A stretch of 64,000 nt of DNA from Thysanoteuthis rhombus (lineage: Eukaryota > Mollusca > Cephalopoda > Oegopsida > Thysanoteuthidae), in the NCBI GenBank assembly GCA_963457665.1, contig OY735202.1, forward strand, positions 77,004,142 through 77,068,141. Reading direction: 5' to 3'. The notes beneath the pieces are model-generated. The model was not told the origin of the DNA, searched no databases, and worked only from the letters and a program-made list of their open reading frames with translations. How positions within the stretch are numbered: the stretch's first letter is position 1; the number at the start of each line of letters is the position of its first letter. Made by a program: the position numbers and the translations under genes. Below are positions 1 through 11,769 of this stretch, piece by piece.

Positions 1-457
1 TATGTATTTGACAAGACTAATGTAGATTACTCTAGTGTGGAGTCCCCTCAGGTGCAGGTGGTGGGAGAGGATAAACAGAGCAACCCATCTCTGACCTGAT
101 CCACTTACAGAGGGTGAGGTGGTTTTAAAGTTGGAGCCTTACAGACAATAAAGAATAATGGTGTTGTACAATTGTTTTATGCAACCCTAACTTTATGTAT
201 CCTTATCAAAAGATGAAAAAAATCCTTTTGCCCCCCACCTGGATATGTAGCAGTGGATGCCCATAATGGGGCCTAATTGGAAGCCACTGGTCTAATTGAC
301 TTGATACCCAGCTGTGGTCTTCGAAGGGTTAAATGAGTTGTCAAGAATGTTTCAAAAGGTAGTGTATATAACTATACAGTTTCTTGTGAACAGACTGCAA
401 GTCTTGATAGGTTATTGCGAAAATTCTCTCTTTTTCCATACATTTCTTTTTCAACAC
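1..457. other. Gene-free stretch, nothing recognised
   Basis: No coding similarity, RNA gene or clear repeat was recognised in this edge segment. It is AT-rich with a few C-runs. Confidence 0.5.
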
Positions 458-880
458 TGTTAACATAGGTTTCTTCAGTTTTCAAGTCAGTCTTACTGGT
501 TATGTGTCATACTTACAGACCCCAACGATGGAGCTAAGGGGATGAAAAATTGAACATTCATTACTTAGTACGTCTAAAAAAATTTTTTTTTGTGTTTTTT
601 TAAATTACTCCCTTGAATAGGTTTTTAGTGGGTGGTTCAATTTGCAATGTAAGTTTATGCTATATTAGTCTCTTAGTTTGTGTCTGGCAGCATTAGCCCT
701 TGTTTTTTTTATGAATTTAGAATTTTTTAGTGATCACTGCCAAACAAAAAGCAAGAGCAGAAACTCAAGCATTTATCCATACTTTTTTCAATTTTTTTAA
801 TTGATTACTCCCAACACAGCATGTTTCCAGAAGATATCAGTTGCATGCCAGTTTCTATCGAGTGACCAACCGGACCGGTT
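458..880 (-). repeat. Dispersed repeat family R1, near full length
   Basis: This copy reads on the minus strand. The same ordered landmarks recur many times in the window. In element orientation they are a start near GTCACTCAATAGAAAC, a middle GGGCAGTGATCACTAAAAAA, a segment CCCTCTAGCTCCATTGGTG, and an end near GAAACCTATGTTGACAG. Full copies are about 400-460 bp. Class unknown: no coding capacity and no obvious long terminal repeats; one short inverted motif (AGAAACCATCA) lies near both ends. Confidence 0.75.
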
Positions 881-1854
881 TAATCTATTTCTTTCCATCT
901 CACTTCATTTGACAACAAGACATCTTTGTTTTGTTCTTTCCAGTGTTCCACATTGTTCCACTTGTGCTGCTTTTCTATTTATATCTTTTATTCCGTCCCT
1001 TGGGCTCCCAAGTCCCTTTCTCCTCCCCAGCCGGACTCCACAAATAGGTGACCTGAATAAGCATCAACCAGTGACAGGTAGGAGAGGATCACATGATATT
1101 CCAGATTTATGTAAATGGACTAATTTCAGGTCCTGGAACTTGTTTAAAGGTTAGTTGAGCCAGGTTGTTATTGCCTCACAATCCAGGCTGTCACTTTTGG
1201 TACACTTATACCAAATTGCTACTTTTGACTTGTTTTGGTACATTTCGTACAAATGTTCGTGCAACAGGTCCTAGAACTTGCTTAAAGCTTATTTGAGCTA
1301 AGATGTAACCTCACAACCAAGGCTGTAATTTTTGGTTTGTTTGTACCAAATTGATAGGGAGTGTATGTATATGTGCTAGTATGTATGTGTGTGGTGGGGT
1401 AGTTTGGTACTTTTAGCAATTTCTTTTCAAATCTATATTTTATATCAGGAATTCTCAAAATAGGGTACTGAATCCTTTGATCACTGGGTGGGGGGTTGCA
1501 GAAGTATTCGAAAATCTTTCTTTGAAGAATATTCATCAAACTCAAGTTTTTCTTTTGTTTCTATTCAGAAATGTACTCCATCAGGTTCTTAATTGTAAAT
1601 TGGCTCAATGCTATTCACTAAAACCTATCATAGATTATGAATATGTTTCTTTATATTTGATACTTTTTATGGATACATTTGCTCAAATCCATATGGAAGC
1701 CTTAATCACCATTAATCAGAATTGGTAAACAAATTGCCATAAACTGCGCATGTACCAGAACTAATTATCTAAAAATCATCCAGAACTATCCAAGAAAATG
1801 GATCTTTTATCTAAAATTTTCTCAAAAAATAGATCCTTCATTGAGAAGCTCAAT
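881..1854. repeat. Gene-free stretch containing a diverged ~90-bp tandem pair
   Basis: Two copies of a segment lie at about 1129-1225 and 1268-1355, sharing GGTCCT(G/A)GAACTTG, a Leu-codon-like TTAAAG(G/C)TTA, then CCTCACAA and GGCTGT, and ending near ACCAAATTG. The spacing is about 138 bp. Nothing else was recognised; short open frames here look random. Confidence 0.55.
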
Positions 1855-2090
1855 GTAGTTACAATGTAGAACAGCTTCCGAAAAGCAAAGATGAAAACAA
1901 CGTCTGAAAAAGAGTCAGACTCAGATTTGAGAGGGAAAAAAAAATGGGGAGTTCAAATTAGACAGAAGTAAATATGTCAAAAGGAGAATTTCCGCTACAA
2001 ACTTCAGGGATTAGCATCGTGTATCTAAAACCCTACAATTGTTCATAGTTAGTTGTTCAATCTTCCATCCCGAATGAATACACTAACTAC
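1855..2090 (+). repeat. Dispersed repeat family R2, copy 1
   Basis: Shares an ordered set of landmarks with 17515-17735: GATGAAAACAA, an A-rich tract, GTTCAAAT(T/C)AGACAG, a run near AGAATTTC, then TTCATAGTTAGT and TCTTCCATCC. No coding content was recognised. Confidence 0.6.
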
Positions 2091-2540
2091 TTCCTCTGCT
2101 GATCTTGGAGAAATCTAGATGCTACCTGTGCCTTTCCTCAATTGCCCATCAAAAAATGTCTCTGCTCCTGCCACTGTCATCATGGCATCTTTGTTTGAAG
2201 AGTCAACCAACGAGAAGAGAGAAATACTTGTAAGCTGTACACTGATTAGCTTGACAAACCAAACTCTTTGTAAGGGAAACTATGACTGGACAATCAAGCC
2301 TACAGCTAATTCCCTTTAGAACTGGTAGTTTATTTTCCTTTGTTCGATGTGCAAACATGTGTTTTGCTACAAATAAATACAACAAATAGACGCTACATAA
2401 AAAAGCAGAAAACTTTTGAAATAAATAACCAGTGGAGGCGAGACACAAGCAGAAATATCTGCATCATTTTTATCTGCACATTTTTCCTGCAGCTCATGTG
2501 ACTAGATTTGGTTGCTTCTAATGCGGCAAAGTAATAATTA

Positions 2541-2624
2541 CTACCTCTGTCCCATAATAGCTGTTACAGTTATATATACATTTCTATACGAAAATGTAAG
2601 AACTATTATGGGACAGATGGTGAG
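2541..2624. mobile_element. Tiny palindromic MITE, Stowaway-like, copy 1
   Basis: About 84 bp with terminal inverted repeats. The left end reads CTACCTCTGTCCCATAATAG and the right end carries CTATTATGGGACAGATGG. The outer flanks are TA-rich, compatible with a TA target duplication, but the exact edge is unclear. Two relatives lie at 35141-35224 and 55214-55300. The termini resemble the CTCCCTCCGTCCCATAA ends of Stowaway (Tc1/mariner) MITEs known from plants; kinship is inference. Confidence 0.7.
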
Positions 2625-2882
2625 AATTGTATATGCAGCCTTGTTATTAGAGATTATTTTAATGTCTAATCAAGCTGGTAATTGAAACTTCTTTTTTCTG
2701 GATCAAATTCTTCAAGGTTGGTTTCATGTCAGTATTGTATGCTGTTTATGCAATCTTAATAGTTAATGTTTCAACTTTTTTCATCTTTATTTCAATCAGT
2801 TGGTTTGTATCAAATGGCTCTGAACCTGAACCATTGATTAATTCACCTTTGATGGTAAGACTTATGAACTCTGGGAGAAAAC

Positions 2883-3290
2883 AGGTCAGGTTAGTCATTC
2901 AATAGAAACCATCATACGACTAATGTCTTCTGGCCACATGCCGTGTCAAGGGTTGATCAACTTGAAAGAAGGGCTGATCAATGAATAAGTTACTCCTCTC
3001 ACCTTTTGTTGGGCAGTGATCACTAAAAAAAACAGAAACAAGCCTGAATGCTGCTGGGCACAAACTAAGGGACTAATTTTGCAAAGACTTTGATTGCAAA
3101 TTGAACACCACATTAAAACCTATTTAGTGGGCGAACAATAAATGTTGTTTCTAGACCCAATAAGGACCAAATATCTAAATTTTCAACCACCATTGGTGTG
3201 TCGTGTATGCATGATACGTTTATACATTGCCAACCAGATAAGCTTTAAAACTGGAGAAACCTGTGTTGACAGTTTTGGTTGATTTTTTCC
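2883..3290 (+). repeat. Dispersed repeat family R1, near full length
   Basis: Plus-strand copy with the R1 start (CAGGTCAGGTTAGTCATTC), the middle TTGTTGGGCAGTGATCAC and the end GAAACCTGTGTTGACAG. The CCCTCTAGCTC segment is degraded in this copy. Confidence 0.75.
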
Positions 3291-3329
3291 TAGAATTTTA
3301 AACCCATGCACAAACATAGAGGAAGGACC

Positions 3330-3993
3330 AATGACAAAATCCCCTAGGTCAAAAAAACACGGACAAAACCCCCATCGCTATCAGTCAAAAACCCTACTTA
3401 GTAAAGAAAAAAATTTCTTCAAAGTTTTCAATAATTTTCTCATGAATCCACTCTGATAGTAAAGACTAGTGCAAGTTACAATTTTGATTAGTCAAAAGGC
3501 TTCAACTGCAAATGTCATAACTGCAGTACCAATCTTTTAACTGAATTTGTACTGATTGAGTGATTTAATTTAGAATTTTTTTGTAGATTTGAATAAACAA
3601 AGGTTTTATTTAGATTTTATTCTTATTTCATACCATATGTCACAGGAAAAATAAATAATTTAATTTTCTTTTAATTTATAGTATAAAAATCTGTAATATT
3701 TCAAAAAGAAATAAGTAATATTTTAGGACAATTTTTTACAACTAGAATAAGTAAAATCTGTTGATTTTCAATTAAAAGAATTACAAGATATTTTCCTAAA
3801 ATATTATTTATTTCAAAGTTAAAGAGTATTACTTATTTTCTTAGATCTATTAGAAAATTATTGAAAACAAATTGTTCTATTTTTTACTATGTTGGGTTTT
3901 TATCTGGTAGAGGTGATAATTTTGTCCAGTGTTTTTGGTTTTTTTTCTTGTTGCCCTGTGGTATTTTTATCTGGTGGGGATTTTGTTCACATC
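3330..3993. mobile_element. AT-rich element with ~90-bp terminal inverted repeats
   Basis: The left arm (about 3331-3440) and right arm (about 3846-3990) are imperfect inverted copies. Left landmarks TGACAAAATCCCC, GGACAAAA, AAAACCCTACTTAGTAAA and TTTTCAATAATTTTCT are mirrored on the right by AGAAAATTATTGAAAA, TTTACTATGTTGGGTTTTT, TTTTGTCC and GGGGATTTTGTTCA. The interior is also partly self-complementary, so the whole can fold as one long hairpin. No coding capacity. A MITE-like element; target duplication not resolved. Confidence 0.6.
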
Positions 3994-5242
3994 CCCCAGA
4001 ACAACAGGGTTGTCCTGCTCTTTAAACAATCCTAGGCAGTCACCTGGGGTGGGAGTTAGAAAATGTTCCTGGAGGCAAACCTGATTAGAAATGACTTTAT
4101 GTCTGACGATCCAAAGCAAATATGAATCAAACAATGACCATAGAAAGCCGTGGAAACAGCTTGTTTTTCTATTACTTTAATGTTTTCTCCATTGTAGGAA
4201 TATGTATTTATAGAAGACTCCATTTATTATCAGTTAATGTGAACTATGAAATTCTTTTTTGGGAGATCTATATAGAGAAATACCTTAAATTGTATGCATT
4301 TGATTAGAGCCTGTGTTGATGTAGTAAGACTAAGGTATTGTTGTACAAACAAATATGAACATCATTTAAGTTAAAATAAAAAGTACATCAAATTATAATA
4401 AGAATATTTTGAACTGTATGAAAAATTTTGATATGAATTAACCATACTATTCAGTGTAAACCATTAGGGGAAACCAGGGCACAGTGGTTCAGAATAATTT
4501 TATTGTATATATTCGAGTAGAATAAAGATCAATTTTATTGGCTGTGAAATAGATTACATGATACTAAGAAAGCAATATTTCTCTAAGTTGGCATCTGGCA
4601 GGCACTTGTTTTTAAAAGAATTATTTCTGATTCGGTGTGCCCCTGCACTAGTGCACCGTGAATCAACAAAAGATTGAATGATTCTCAAAAAGTCCTCAAT
4701 TGAAACAAAGAACACATTATTGAAGCATTGTTGGATTGTAGACTACATTGCAAATATGATCATAAAAACCTCTCAAACGTTCATCAGCAAAAGTTGGGCA
4801 CATTAAAGGAAACATTCAACACAAAGCAGTTTAAGAAAAGAAAAAAAAATTGAACAAAAGCAAAATTAAAATTCTCTCTTAGTTTCCTGGTTATTGAACT
4901 GTTGGAAAAATTTGTAAAATTAAGGTGTTTACAGCTTAGATTATTTTACTTGTTGCAATTCGTGTAGCAAATCCATTAATTTACCATATTTAAAGCTCTA
5001 CTCAAATTAAATGTTTTTGTATAGAGCACTTTATGGAATAGACCATCAAATATATCCATCACAAATATTGAATTACTGACTTGTACTTTAGTATGTATAA
5101 ATAAATACATATGTATGTGTGTTTGTGTGGTGAATTTGATAGCCAGTTTGAAAATTTCAAAATTAGAAAAAATGGATTGTATTCTCGTTTCCATATTGTC
5201 TATTAAATTCACCATTATGTTGGATAAACCACAGCCATTTTT

Positions 5243-5247
<5 letters not shown>
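3994..5247. other. Gene-free stretch, nothing recognised
   Basis: AT-rich sequence with no conserved reading frame, RNA gene or landmark repeat that I could identify. Confidence 0.5.
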
Positions 5248-5309
<62 letters not shown>

Positions 5310-5316
5310 ATATATA
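5248..5316. repeat. (TA)n/(TG)n microsatellite
   Basis: A pure TA run is followed by TGTGTGTGTG and a further short TA run. The open frame across it is low-complexity and not a gene. Confidence 0.95.
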
Positions 5317-5457
5317 TTGTGAGTTTTTTCCTCACAGGTGTCCCGTTATAATGGCCTTGTGTTAAACTAAACTAAGCTTGGCAAATACCTATAGAAATTG
5401 GAATTATCAACCCGTTTGAGCAGATGTCATGCCAACTATATTGAAGAGAAATACAAG

Positions 5458-5890
5458 CAGTCTGGTTGGTCACTCAATGGAAACCATCATGTGACCAACG
5501 TCTTCTTGCAGTATGTCATCTTGGGGGTGATCAATGAAAAAGTTGCTTTCTTCGCCCCTTCTTGGATCACCAGAAAGTATGAATGTAAAGAAACGAACAT
5601 CAACACTGCTGGATACAAACTAAGCTACAAATTTTGCAGAAACATTTTGAACAACAAATTGACCCCCCCCCCACCGTAAAAACCTATTAGGACAAGTTGG
5701 TTAATTAAAAAACAAAGCGTTTTTCCTAGACATAGTTAAGGAGCAAATGTTTAAATTTTCAGCCCTTTAGCTCTATCAGAGCAACTCATATGCATGACAT
5801 ATACATGGATAGCCAGCCAGCAAAACCCACTTAAAAACTGAAGAAATCTACATTGACACTTTTGGCGACAATTTCGGTTGATGTGTTGTA
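5458..5890 (+). repeat. Dispersed repeat family R1, near full length
   Basis: Landmarks in order: CAGTCTGGTTGGTCACTCAA, a GGGGGTGATCAATGAAAAAG segment, a C-run near 5664, TTTTTCCTAGACATAGTTAA, and GAAATCTACATTGACA. The repeat explains the 93-residue open frame that overlaps it. Confidence 0.75.
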
Positions 5891-7744
5891 AGAGCAAAAA
5901 AATCTGTGCCCTTGAGAATTGCAGACATCCTGTGGAAATTCCTCTTGGTAAGTGACACTTACATCTCTTGCTGAGATTATCTTTAGTTTCCGGTCTTTTG
6001 GCTGAGATCAGAGGAAGAAAATCCAAAGTCTAGTTGCAGGTGGCTATACCCCCACCAGCTGCACTCTTCCTATTACCCTTGCAGAGGTGGGGGTCAATGT
6101 TCCCTCTAATTTCATGTTGTCAGTGTACGTGACAGTTGTATGCTGTGCAAATTCCTCTGGCAAAACTGTGTATGCACTTAATACTAGTGCAAATATAAAC
6201 TTTATATTTCAACATAATTTCGGCACAGCCTCTCATGGTTGATCAAAAACAGTGTTGCAGATAAAAATTTTGACAGCATTTACCAATGTTTGTTCCTGTA
6301 ATGAAAATATTAATGATATTAAAAAATATTTGTTTCCAAATGATTTTTTGAGTCAATTCCTGTTAAAATGTCTGAAACAAAAATAAACAATCATTATTTC
6401 AAAAATAAAAGGAAAGATATTGTCCGAAATGTAATACAATTCATTAGAAAATGAAAAAGTTATAAATGTATGTATAGGAAAAGCTTACATTAGTTTCAAG
6501 GGCCACTGCTGACTATTTTGGTGCCCTTTGCGTATATGCTTTGTGGTGACCCCTCCCAAGAGAAACACATAAATATGATCTTTAAACTGAATCAATATAT
6601 TTTAAAAAGTTTACAAAAACAATAAGATAATTCAATAAAATAAAGCAGAGAAAAATAAATGAAAGATAATGCAGAATGAAATAATTCTGTACAAATAAGA
6701 AAAGAGAACAAACAAATTAGTCACACAAAAACATAAGAAAAGTCACAAAAACTTTACAAACTCTATAAAGACAGACATTCAAGTCTACAGACATTTTTTC
6801 AGCAAATATGTAAGGCTCAACAAGGCTCCTCTAACATGTTTACTTATCTTTTAATCTGTAATTTATTGACCTGTTCAACAGACAAGGTGCAGTTCAGGCC
6901 AGAAATGATAGACCCACCCCCACCTAATCCCTGGTCAGAGAGTCCATGAAAATATGGTCAACATCTAACTGGACCCTAGTGCAAAAAAGAAAAACTGGAT
7001 TTTGACGATCTGTTTATACATTCTGGGTTTAAACAAAATGAATGATTATCAATAAAATATAAATCATGAAAAAAACTTTATTAGTTTATTAAATCAAAAT
7101 ATTTTAAATCAAAATAATAATTATCTTATTTTTAAAAAAATCAACTTTTTCTACGCCTTTCGGTCTGTGACTTTGCATGCGGCATTTTATTAGTCAACCA
7201 AGGAAAAGTATCCAATTGAAGAGAAAAAAATAAACGATGAAAAAAAAGAAGGCAAAAATAAGTAAAAAAGGTTCCCAGGAGAGGGAGGGGGGGGGTTTAT
7301 ATGTCGATTTCTGATGAAAGTGAAACTGTAAGAAAAGTTTGACATGGTTTCTCAACTTGAATCGAATTTAAAAGCTAGTTTTCTAGTATTTTGTGAATTA
7401 CCATCAACCTTCCTGTTATTGATGCTCAAGCGTCATCTTACCGTTTCTTCATTCTCTTCTCAACCCCCAACACCTGTTGAGGGTTTTGGCCCATTTTTTC
7501 CTGAACATTCTACTATGTATGTTATGTATGTGTTGTCCTACCTTAGGGAAGACAGGCTGAGTTGGACTGCCAAGATAGGTCGAACGAAAAGCAGAGGGCA
7601 CTGGGATTGTGATAAGAGGAGAGGGGGAACCAAGATTCATCTTTTTACTTCAAAAAATTATGGATATCTTGATTTCCTTGCTTTTTGTTTACTATTGATG
7701 CCTATTGTGACAATGAATCAGGATTTCTGCTGTTATTTGGCTGC
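5891..7744. other. Gene-free stretch with old repeat traces
   Basis: No gene recognised. A segment around 6300-6480 shares short landmarks (AAAAATAAAAGGAAA, then GAAATG(T/C)A(A/T)AAT) with 20560-20790 and 30660-30860, suggesting a very old dispersed repeat. The open frame at 7344-7748 has no recognisable family. Confidence 0.4.
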
Positions 7745-7775
7745 TTAGGCACCCCTTCCTGCATGTGGTGACCTA

Positions 7776-7776
7776 C

Positions 7777-7819
<43 letters not shown>

Positions 7820-7894
7820 GATATATATACATACATATCTATCTATATATATATATACATATATATACGCATACGTATATATACATACATATCT

Positions 7895-7940
<46 letters not shown>

Positions 7941-7988
7941 ACCCATACATATATATACATACATACACATATATCTACATGCATATTT

Positions 7989-8022
<34 letters not shown>

Positions 8023-8384
8023 TCATATATACACATATATATTTATATATATATATATATATTCATATATACACATATATATTCATATATATATATATAT
8101 TCATATATACACATATATATTTATATATATATATATATATTCATATATACACATATATATTTATATATATATATATATTCATATATACACATATATATTT
8201 ATATATATATTCATATATATACATATATATTTATATATAGATATATATATATATATATATACATATATATATACAAACATGTATATATAGGTACATTTGT
8301 ATATACATATACTTACATATATATGCATATACATACATATATATATATATATATGCATATACACATATATATATATATATGCAT

Positions 8385-8428
<44 letters not shown>

Positions 8429-8480
8429 GCATATACATATATATATATATGCATATACACATATATATATATATATGCAT

Positions 8481-8520
<40 letters not shown>

Positions 8521-9118
8521 GCATATACATATATATATATATGCATATACATATATATATATATATGCATATACATACATATATATATATATATGCATAT
8601 ACATACATATATATATATATATGCATATATACACATATATATTTATATATATATATATATATATATACGTACATGTATATATAGGTGCATATGTATATAC
8701 ATATACATGTACTTACATATATATGCATATACATACATATATATATGCATATACATACACACATACACACACATATATATATATGCATATACATACATAT
8801 ATATATGCATATACATACACACATACACACACATATATATATATGCATATACATACATACATATATATGCATATGCATATACATACATACATATATATGC
8901 ATATGCATATACATACATACATATATATGCATATACATATATACATACATACATATATATGCATATGCATATACATACATACATATATATGCATATACAT
9001 ATATACATACATACATATATATGCATATACATATATACATACATACATACATATGTATATATACATATACGTACATACATATATATATGTATGTATATAT
9101 GTATACATATATATATAT
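7776..9118. repeat. Giant TATA/CATA microsatellite, ~1.34 kb
   Basis: Almost continuous TA, TATACA and CATA repeats with nested higher-order structure. Near 8020-8230 the pattern TTCATATATACACATATATA recurs about every 40 bp. Near 8310-8640 ATGCATATACATACATAT recurs. Near 8800-9040 GCATATACATACATACATAT recurs in 30-40-bp steps. Long open frames on both strands, rich in Tyr, Ile and His, are by-products of the repeat. Confidence 0.95.
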
Positions 9119-9244
9119 TGTACTTTCTGTTTTTCAATCTTAAGAATTGATTTTTTGAAATGGAATGATATGTTTTACTGCAACTCCATCACATCATCAG
9201 TCTTTTAGTGTCCGTTGTTGATCATAGACTTTCCCCTTTCCGTC

Positions 9245-9442
9245 TTGCAGTATGCATGCTTGTTTTTTTTTTTTCAAATTCACACTTCTCCACAGATCAC
9301 TGCATAACAAAAGGCACAAGTAGTAACATATTTATTGATCATCCCTTTCCCCAATTTTTTAATTGAGCACTCCCAACACAGCATGCCACTAAAAGACATT
9401 GGTTACACGTTAGTTTCTATTGAGTGACTAACCAGTCCTGTT
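9245..9442 (-). repeat. Dispersed repeat family R1, partial
   Basis: Minus-strand copy retaining only the element's first half: GATCACTGC, AACAAAAGGC, a GATCATCCCT segment, CAGCATGCCAC and the terminal GAGTGACTAACCAGTCCTG. Confidence 0.75.
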
Positions 9443-9496
9443 TTGTGATTGCTTATGTTCAAACAGTACAGAAAATGGCTATTATCCCTTTCAGCC

Positions 9497-9637
9497 TTTG
9501 CTTCTGTGACCAGGACAGTGATATTCATCTGTAATTGTTTCTCTAACTTTATGTAATTAAAATGTGAAAATTTGCTCGTTGTCCAATTGGAAATAAATAG
9601 ATTTCAAATTATCCCAGTCCTGGTCACAAAAGTAATG
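9497..9637. mobile_element. Palindromic MITE, ~140 bp
   Basis: The left end contains CTGTGACCAGGACAGTGATA (9503-9522) and the right end TATCCCAGTCCTGGTCACA (9610-9628), an inverted repeat of about 24 bp with few mismatches. The interior is about 90 bp of AT-rich sequence without coding capacity. Superfamily and target duplication are not resolved. Confidence 0.7.
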
Positions 9638-9855
9638 TTTCCATACTTTTTAGACCTAATCAATTAGAAAATAACATTCATTATCCAAGAACGGAGAAAA
9701 AGTGGTGGAAGTGGCACAGTGTTATTGATCCCCAGCAACAGATCTCTGTTAAATGATATGAAATGAATATAAGAAATCGCATTGATTCCTACATCGAATT
9801 ACAAATACTTGTAGCAAAAATTATCAGTAGTTTCTTCACTGAAATCAGCTTGTGG

Positions 9856-10290
9856 AAAATCAGGTCAGCCATTTTACTTTGCTCCTTAACCAGATCGTCG
9901 TGTGACATTTTGAAATTGAGTGAAATAAGAGACTGAAATAATAACTTGTATATCAATTGGCGTGGAGATCAGATGAAAACTTGTTTCATGATTCCTTGAT
10001 AAGATATTTTCATTACTTCACATATATATTTTTATATATGTTCAACTAGTGACATCATTTTTATTGCAAATAACTAATAACTTTCTCTTTGGTTTAAATT
10101 GCTGCAATTCAGAAAAAATAGCTCCAGGTGAGACTTGAACCTGCATCCAAAATCATTACATTAGGAGTTTGTCATGGAGTTCAGGGTCTATGTTTATTTC
10201 TATTTCCTGTCAAACTTTGTTGTCTTTCTCAAGCATAAAAGCTGATCAACAGCATATTAAAAAACGATTTAACAATAACCGACTTTGTTT

Positions 10291-10330
<40 letters not shown>

Positions 10331-10535
10331 TGAGAAAGAGTGGGGCATAGAGGAGAATGAGAGTACTTTATACAATAAATCTGCCTTCAAACATTTCTTT
10401 GGACAATCAAATCTATGTTGTTGTTGTATTGTTCTCAACCGTAATGTTTTTTCAATTGTCCGCAAACATTTCTTGAGACTTGGACAGACAGGTTCTTTTG
10501 TTCACTTATATTGACATCCAGAATCATATACTCAC

Positions 10536-10575
<40 letters not shown>

Positions 10576-10735
10576 TTGTCAGCCTTGCTATGTCTAGGAA
10601 GACAATGGTCCTTGCATCAAGGAAAAGATTAAACTGCAGCAACTATCTTTGACTATGAAGTCCAATTGTCAAACAACCAACTCCTTTGCAACTCTTACAG
10701 ATGCTGTCCATGCCCAGTTCTGTAGGTGTTGTTAC
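9856..10735. repeat. Segmental duplication block A (partner at 12865-13735)
   Basis: The order of landmarks matches block B: AGGTCAGCCATTT, TTTGCTCCTTAACCAGATCG, TCAGATGAAAA, ATAGCTCCAGGTGAGAC, AACGATTTAACAATAACCGA, a TA microsatellite (10291-10327), TTTTCAATTGTC(C/T)GCAAAC, ACAGGTTCTTTTGTTCACTT, a second TA run in A only (10537-10573), and the GTCAGCCTTGC/GTCGGCCTCAC segment. Copies are diverged but colinear, about 3 kb apart. Confidence 0.75.
10120..10200 (-). repeat. tRNA-derived retroposon segment within block A
   Basis: On the minus strand a B-box-like GGTTCAAGTCTCACC follows an anticodon-arm-like CTCCTAATGTAATG. The 5' A-box part is weak, so this is a decayed tRNA-like head rather than a tRNA gene. 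Block B carries the matching segment at about 13131-13200. Confidence 0.5.
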
Positions 10736-10920
10736 TTCCCTGCTACCATCTGCACTCTCTCTACTCTTTCCACAGGTCCCTTCTCCTCTTTGTACCCGTC
10801 TAGATACCTGCCTTGATGGTGAGCCTCTATCTGCTGCAGTCTGCGGCCACTTACGAATGTCTATGCAACATCTATGTATAAATGTAATGATTGTATATGT
10901 ACACAACAGAATCTGAGTGG
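10580..10920. repeat. Repeat segment shared with 13565-13740
   Basis: Landmarks shared with 13565-13740: GGAAGACAATGG/GGGAGACAATGG, ATTAAACTGCAGCA, GACTATGAAGTCCAATT/GACTGTGAAGCCCAATT, and GTCC(A/G)TGCCCAG(T/C)TCTGTAGG. The short frames on both strands show no known family. Confidence 0.6.
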
Positions 10921-11089
10921 CATAAGGGCCCTTTCCACTAAATATGACAGTGTTGGTTTCTTTTGAACTGGTAATTATATATTGAAGAATACTGTTCACC
11001 TTTTATATATTTAAGGGTTATAGTTACAGATTTTAATGCTTGACATAGTGCAATGGTTAGCATTTCAAGAGTTGTTCAGGCAATGGAAC

Positions 11090-11300
11090 TAGAAACTGTG
11101 AACCGAAAACTACCACCAATATTGTCAACAGAGGTTTCTTCATCTTTTAAGCTGATCTGGCTACCTGGCTAAGAGAATGTTTTGTTTTTTTTAAACAGCC
11201 ACCCTGGTAGGTTCTTAATGGAGGGTTCAATTTGCAATGTGAGTTTATGATAAATTAGTCCCTTATTTGTGTCTGGCTTCATTTACAGCTATTGTCAATT
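11090..11300 (-). repeat. Dispersed repeat family R1, partial
   Basis: Minus-strand piece with the end segment (TGTCAACAGAGGTTTCTTC) and part of the middle (GGTTCTTAATGGAGGGTTCA, TTGCAATGTGAGTTTATG). The element's beginning is missing. Confidence 0.7.
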
Positions 11301-11400
11301 TTTTTCTACTATTTACTTTAATCTTAATTGTTGTTGCTTGGAAAATTGGACTTCATAGTCAAAGGTAATTGCTGCATCTCTGAATTTTTGAGATGAGGTA

Positions 11401-11769
11401 TTATTATTATCTCTATTATTGTTCGTACTATCCTCATCTCGGTTGTTTTCCATACAACGTTTCGGCTGTTGTACTCTACAGCCTTCATCAGGTATCATCT
11501 AGTAGGTGCGGGGGAAGTAACAAACCGAAATCTTTATTTAACCGATGGGGGTATATAGACCACACACATGATACATAAAATACTACTACTGCTAAGAGGG
11601 GAGTGTGGTCTATATACCCCCGTCGGTTAAATAAATGGTTCGGTTTGTTACTTCCCCACACCTACCAGATGATACCTGATGGAGGCCGTAGAGTACAACG
11701 GCCGAAATGTTGTATGAAAAACAACCAAGATGAGGATAGTCTGAACAATAATAGAGATAATAATAATAT
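11401..11769. repeat. Long palindrome: two ~165-bp inverted arms
   Basis: The left arm (11401-11565) and right arm (11603-11769) are near-identical inverted copies separated by a 37-nt spacer. The outer arm ends are ATTATTATCTCTATTATTG and CAATAATAGAGATAATAAT. The inner ends are TATATAGACCACAC and GTGTGGTCTATATA. Each arm carries the motif ACAACGTTTCGGC(T/C)GTTGTACT or its complement, which also occurs in diverged form at 21641-21834, 42780, 44930 and 46630. Open frames on both strands are mirror products of the palindrome. Confidence 0.85.

Noticed and set aside
7745-9208. Long open frames (up to 461 residues) rich in Tyr, Ile and His on both strands
   Set aside because: They lie wholly in TA/CATA microsatellite DNA, where stop codons are rare by composition. 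No homology, and both strands are open at once.
11430-11510. Hammerhead-ribozyme-like core: CTGATGA, a 6-bp stem, then GAAA on the minus strand
   Set aside because: An extra base follows the CTGATGA box, stem III is imperfect, and no partner strand for stem I or proper NUH cleavage site could be found. Other copies of the motif in the window do not keep the core. A covariance-model search (Rfam hammerhead families) would settle it.
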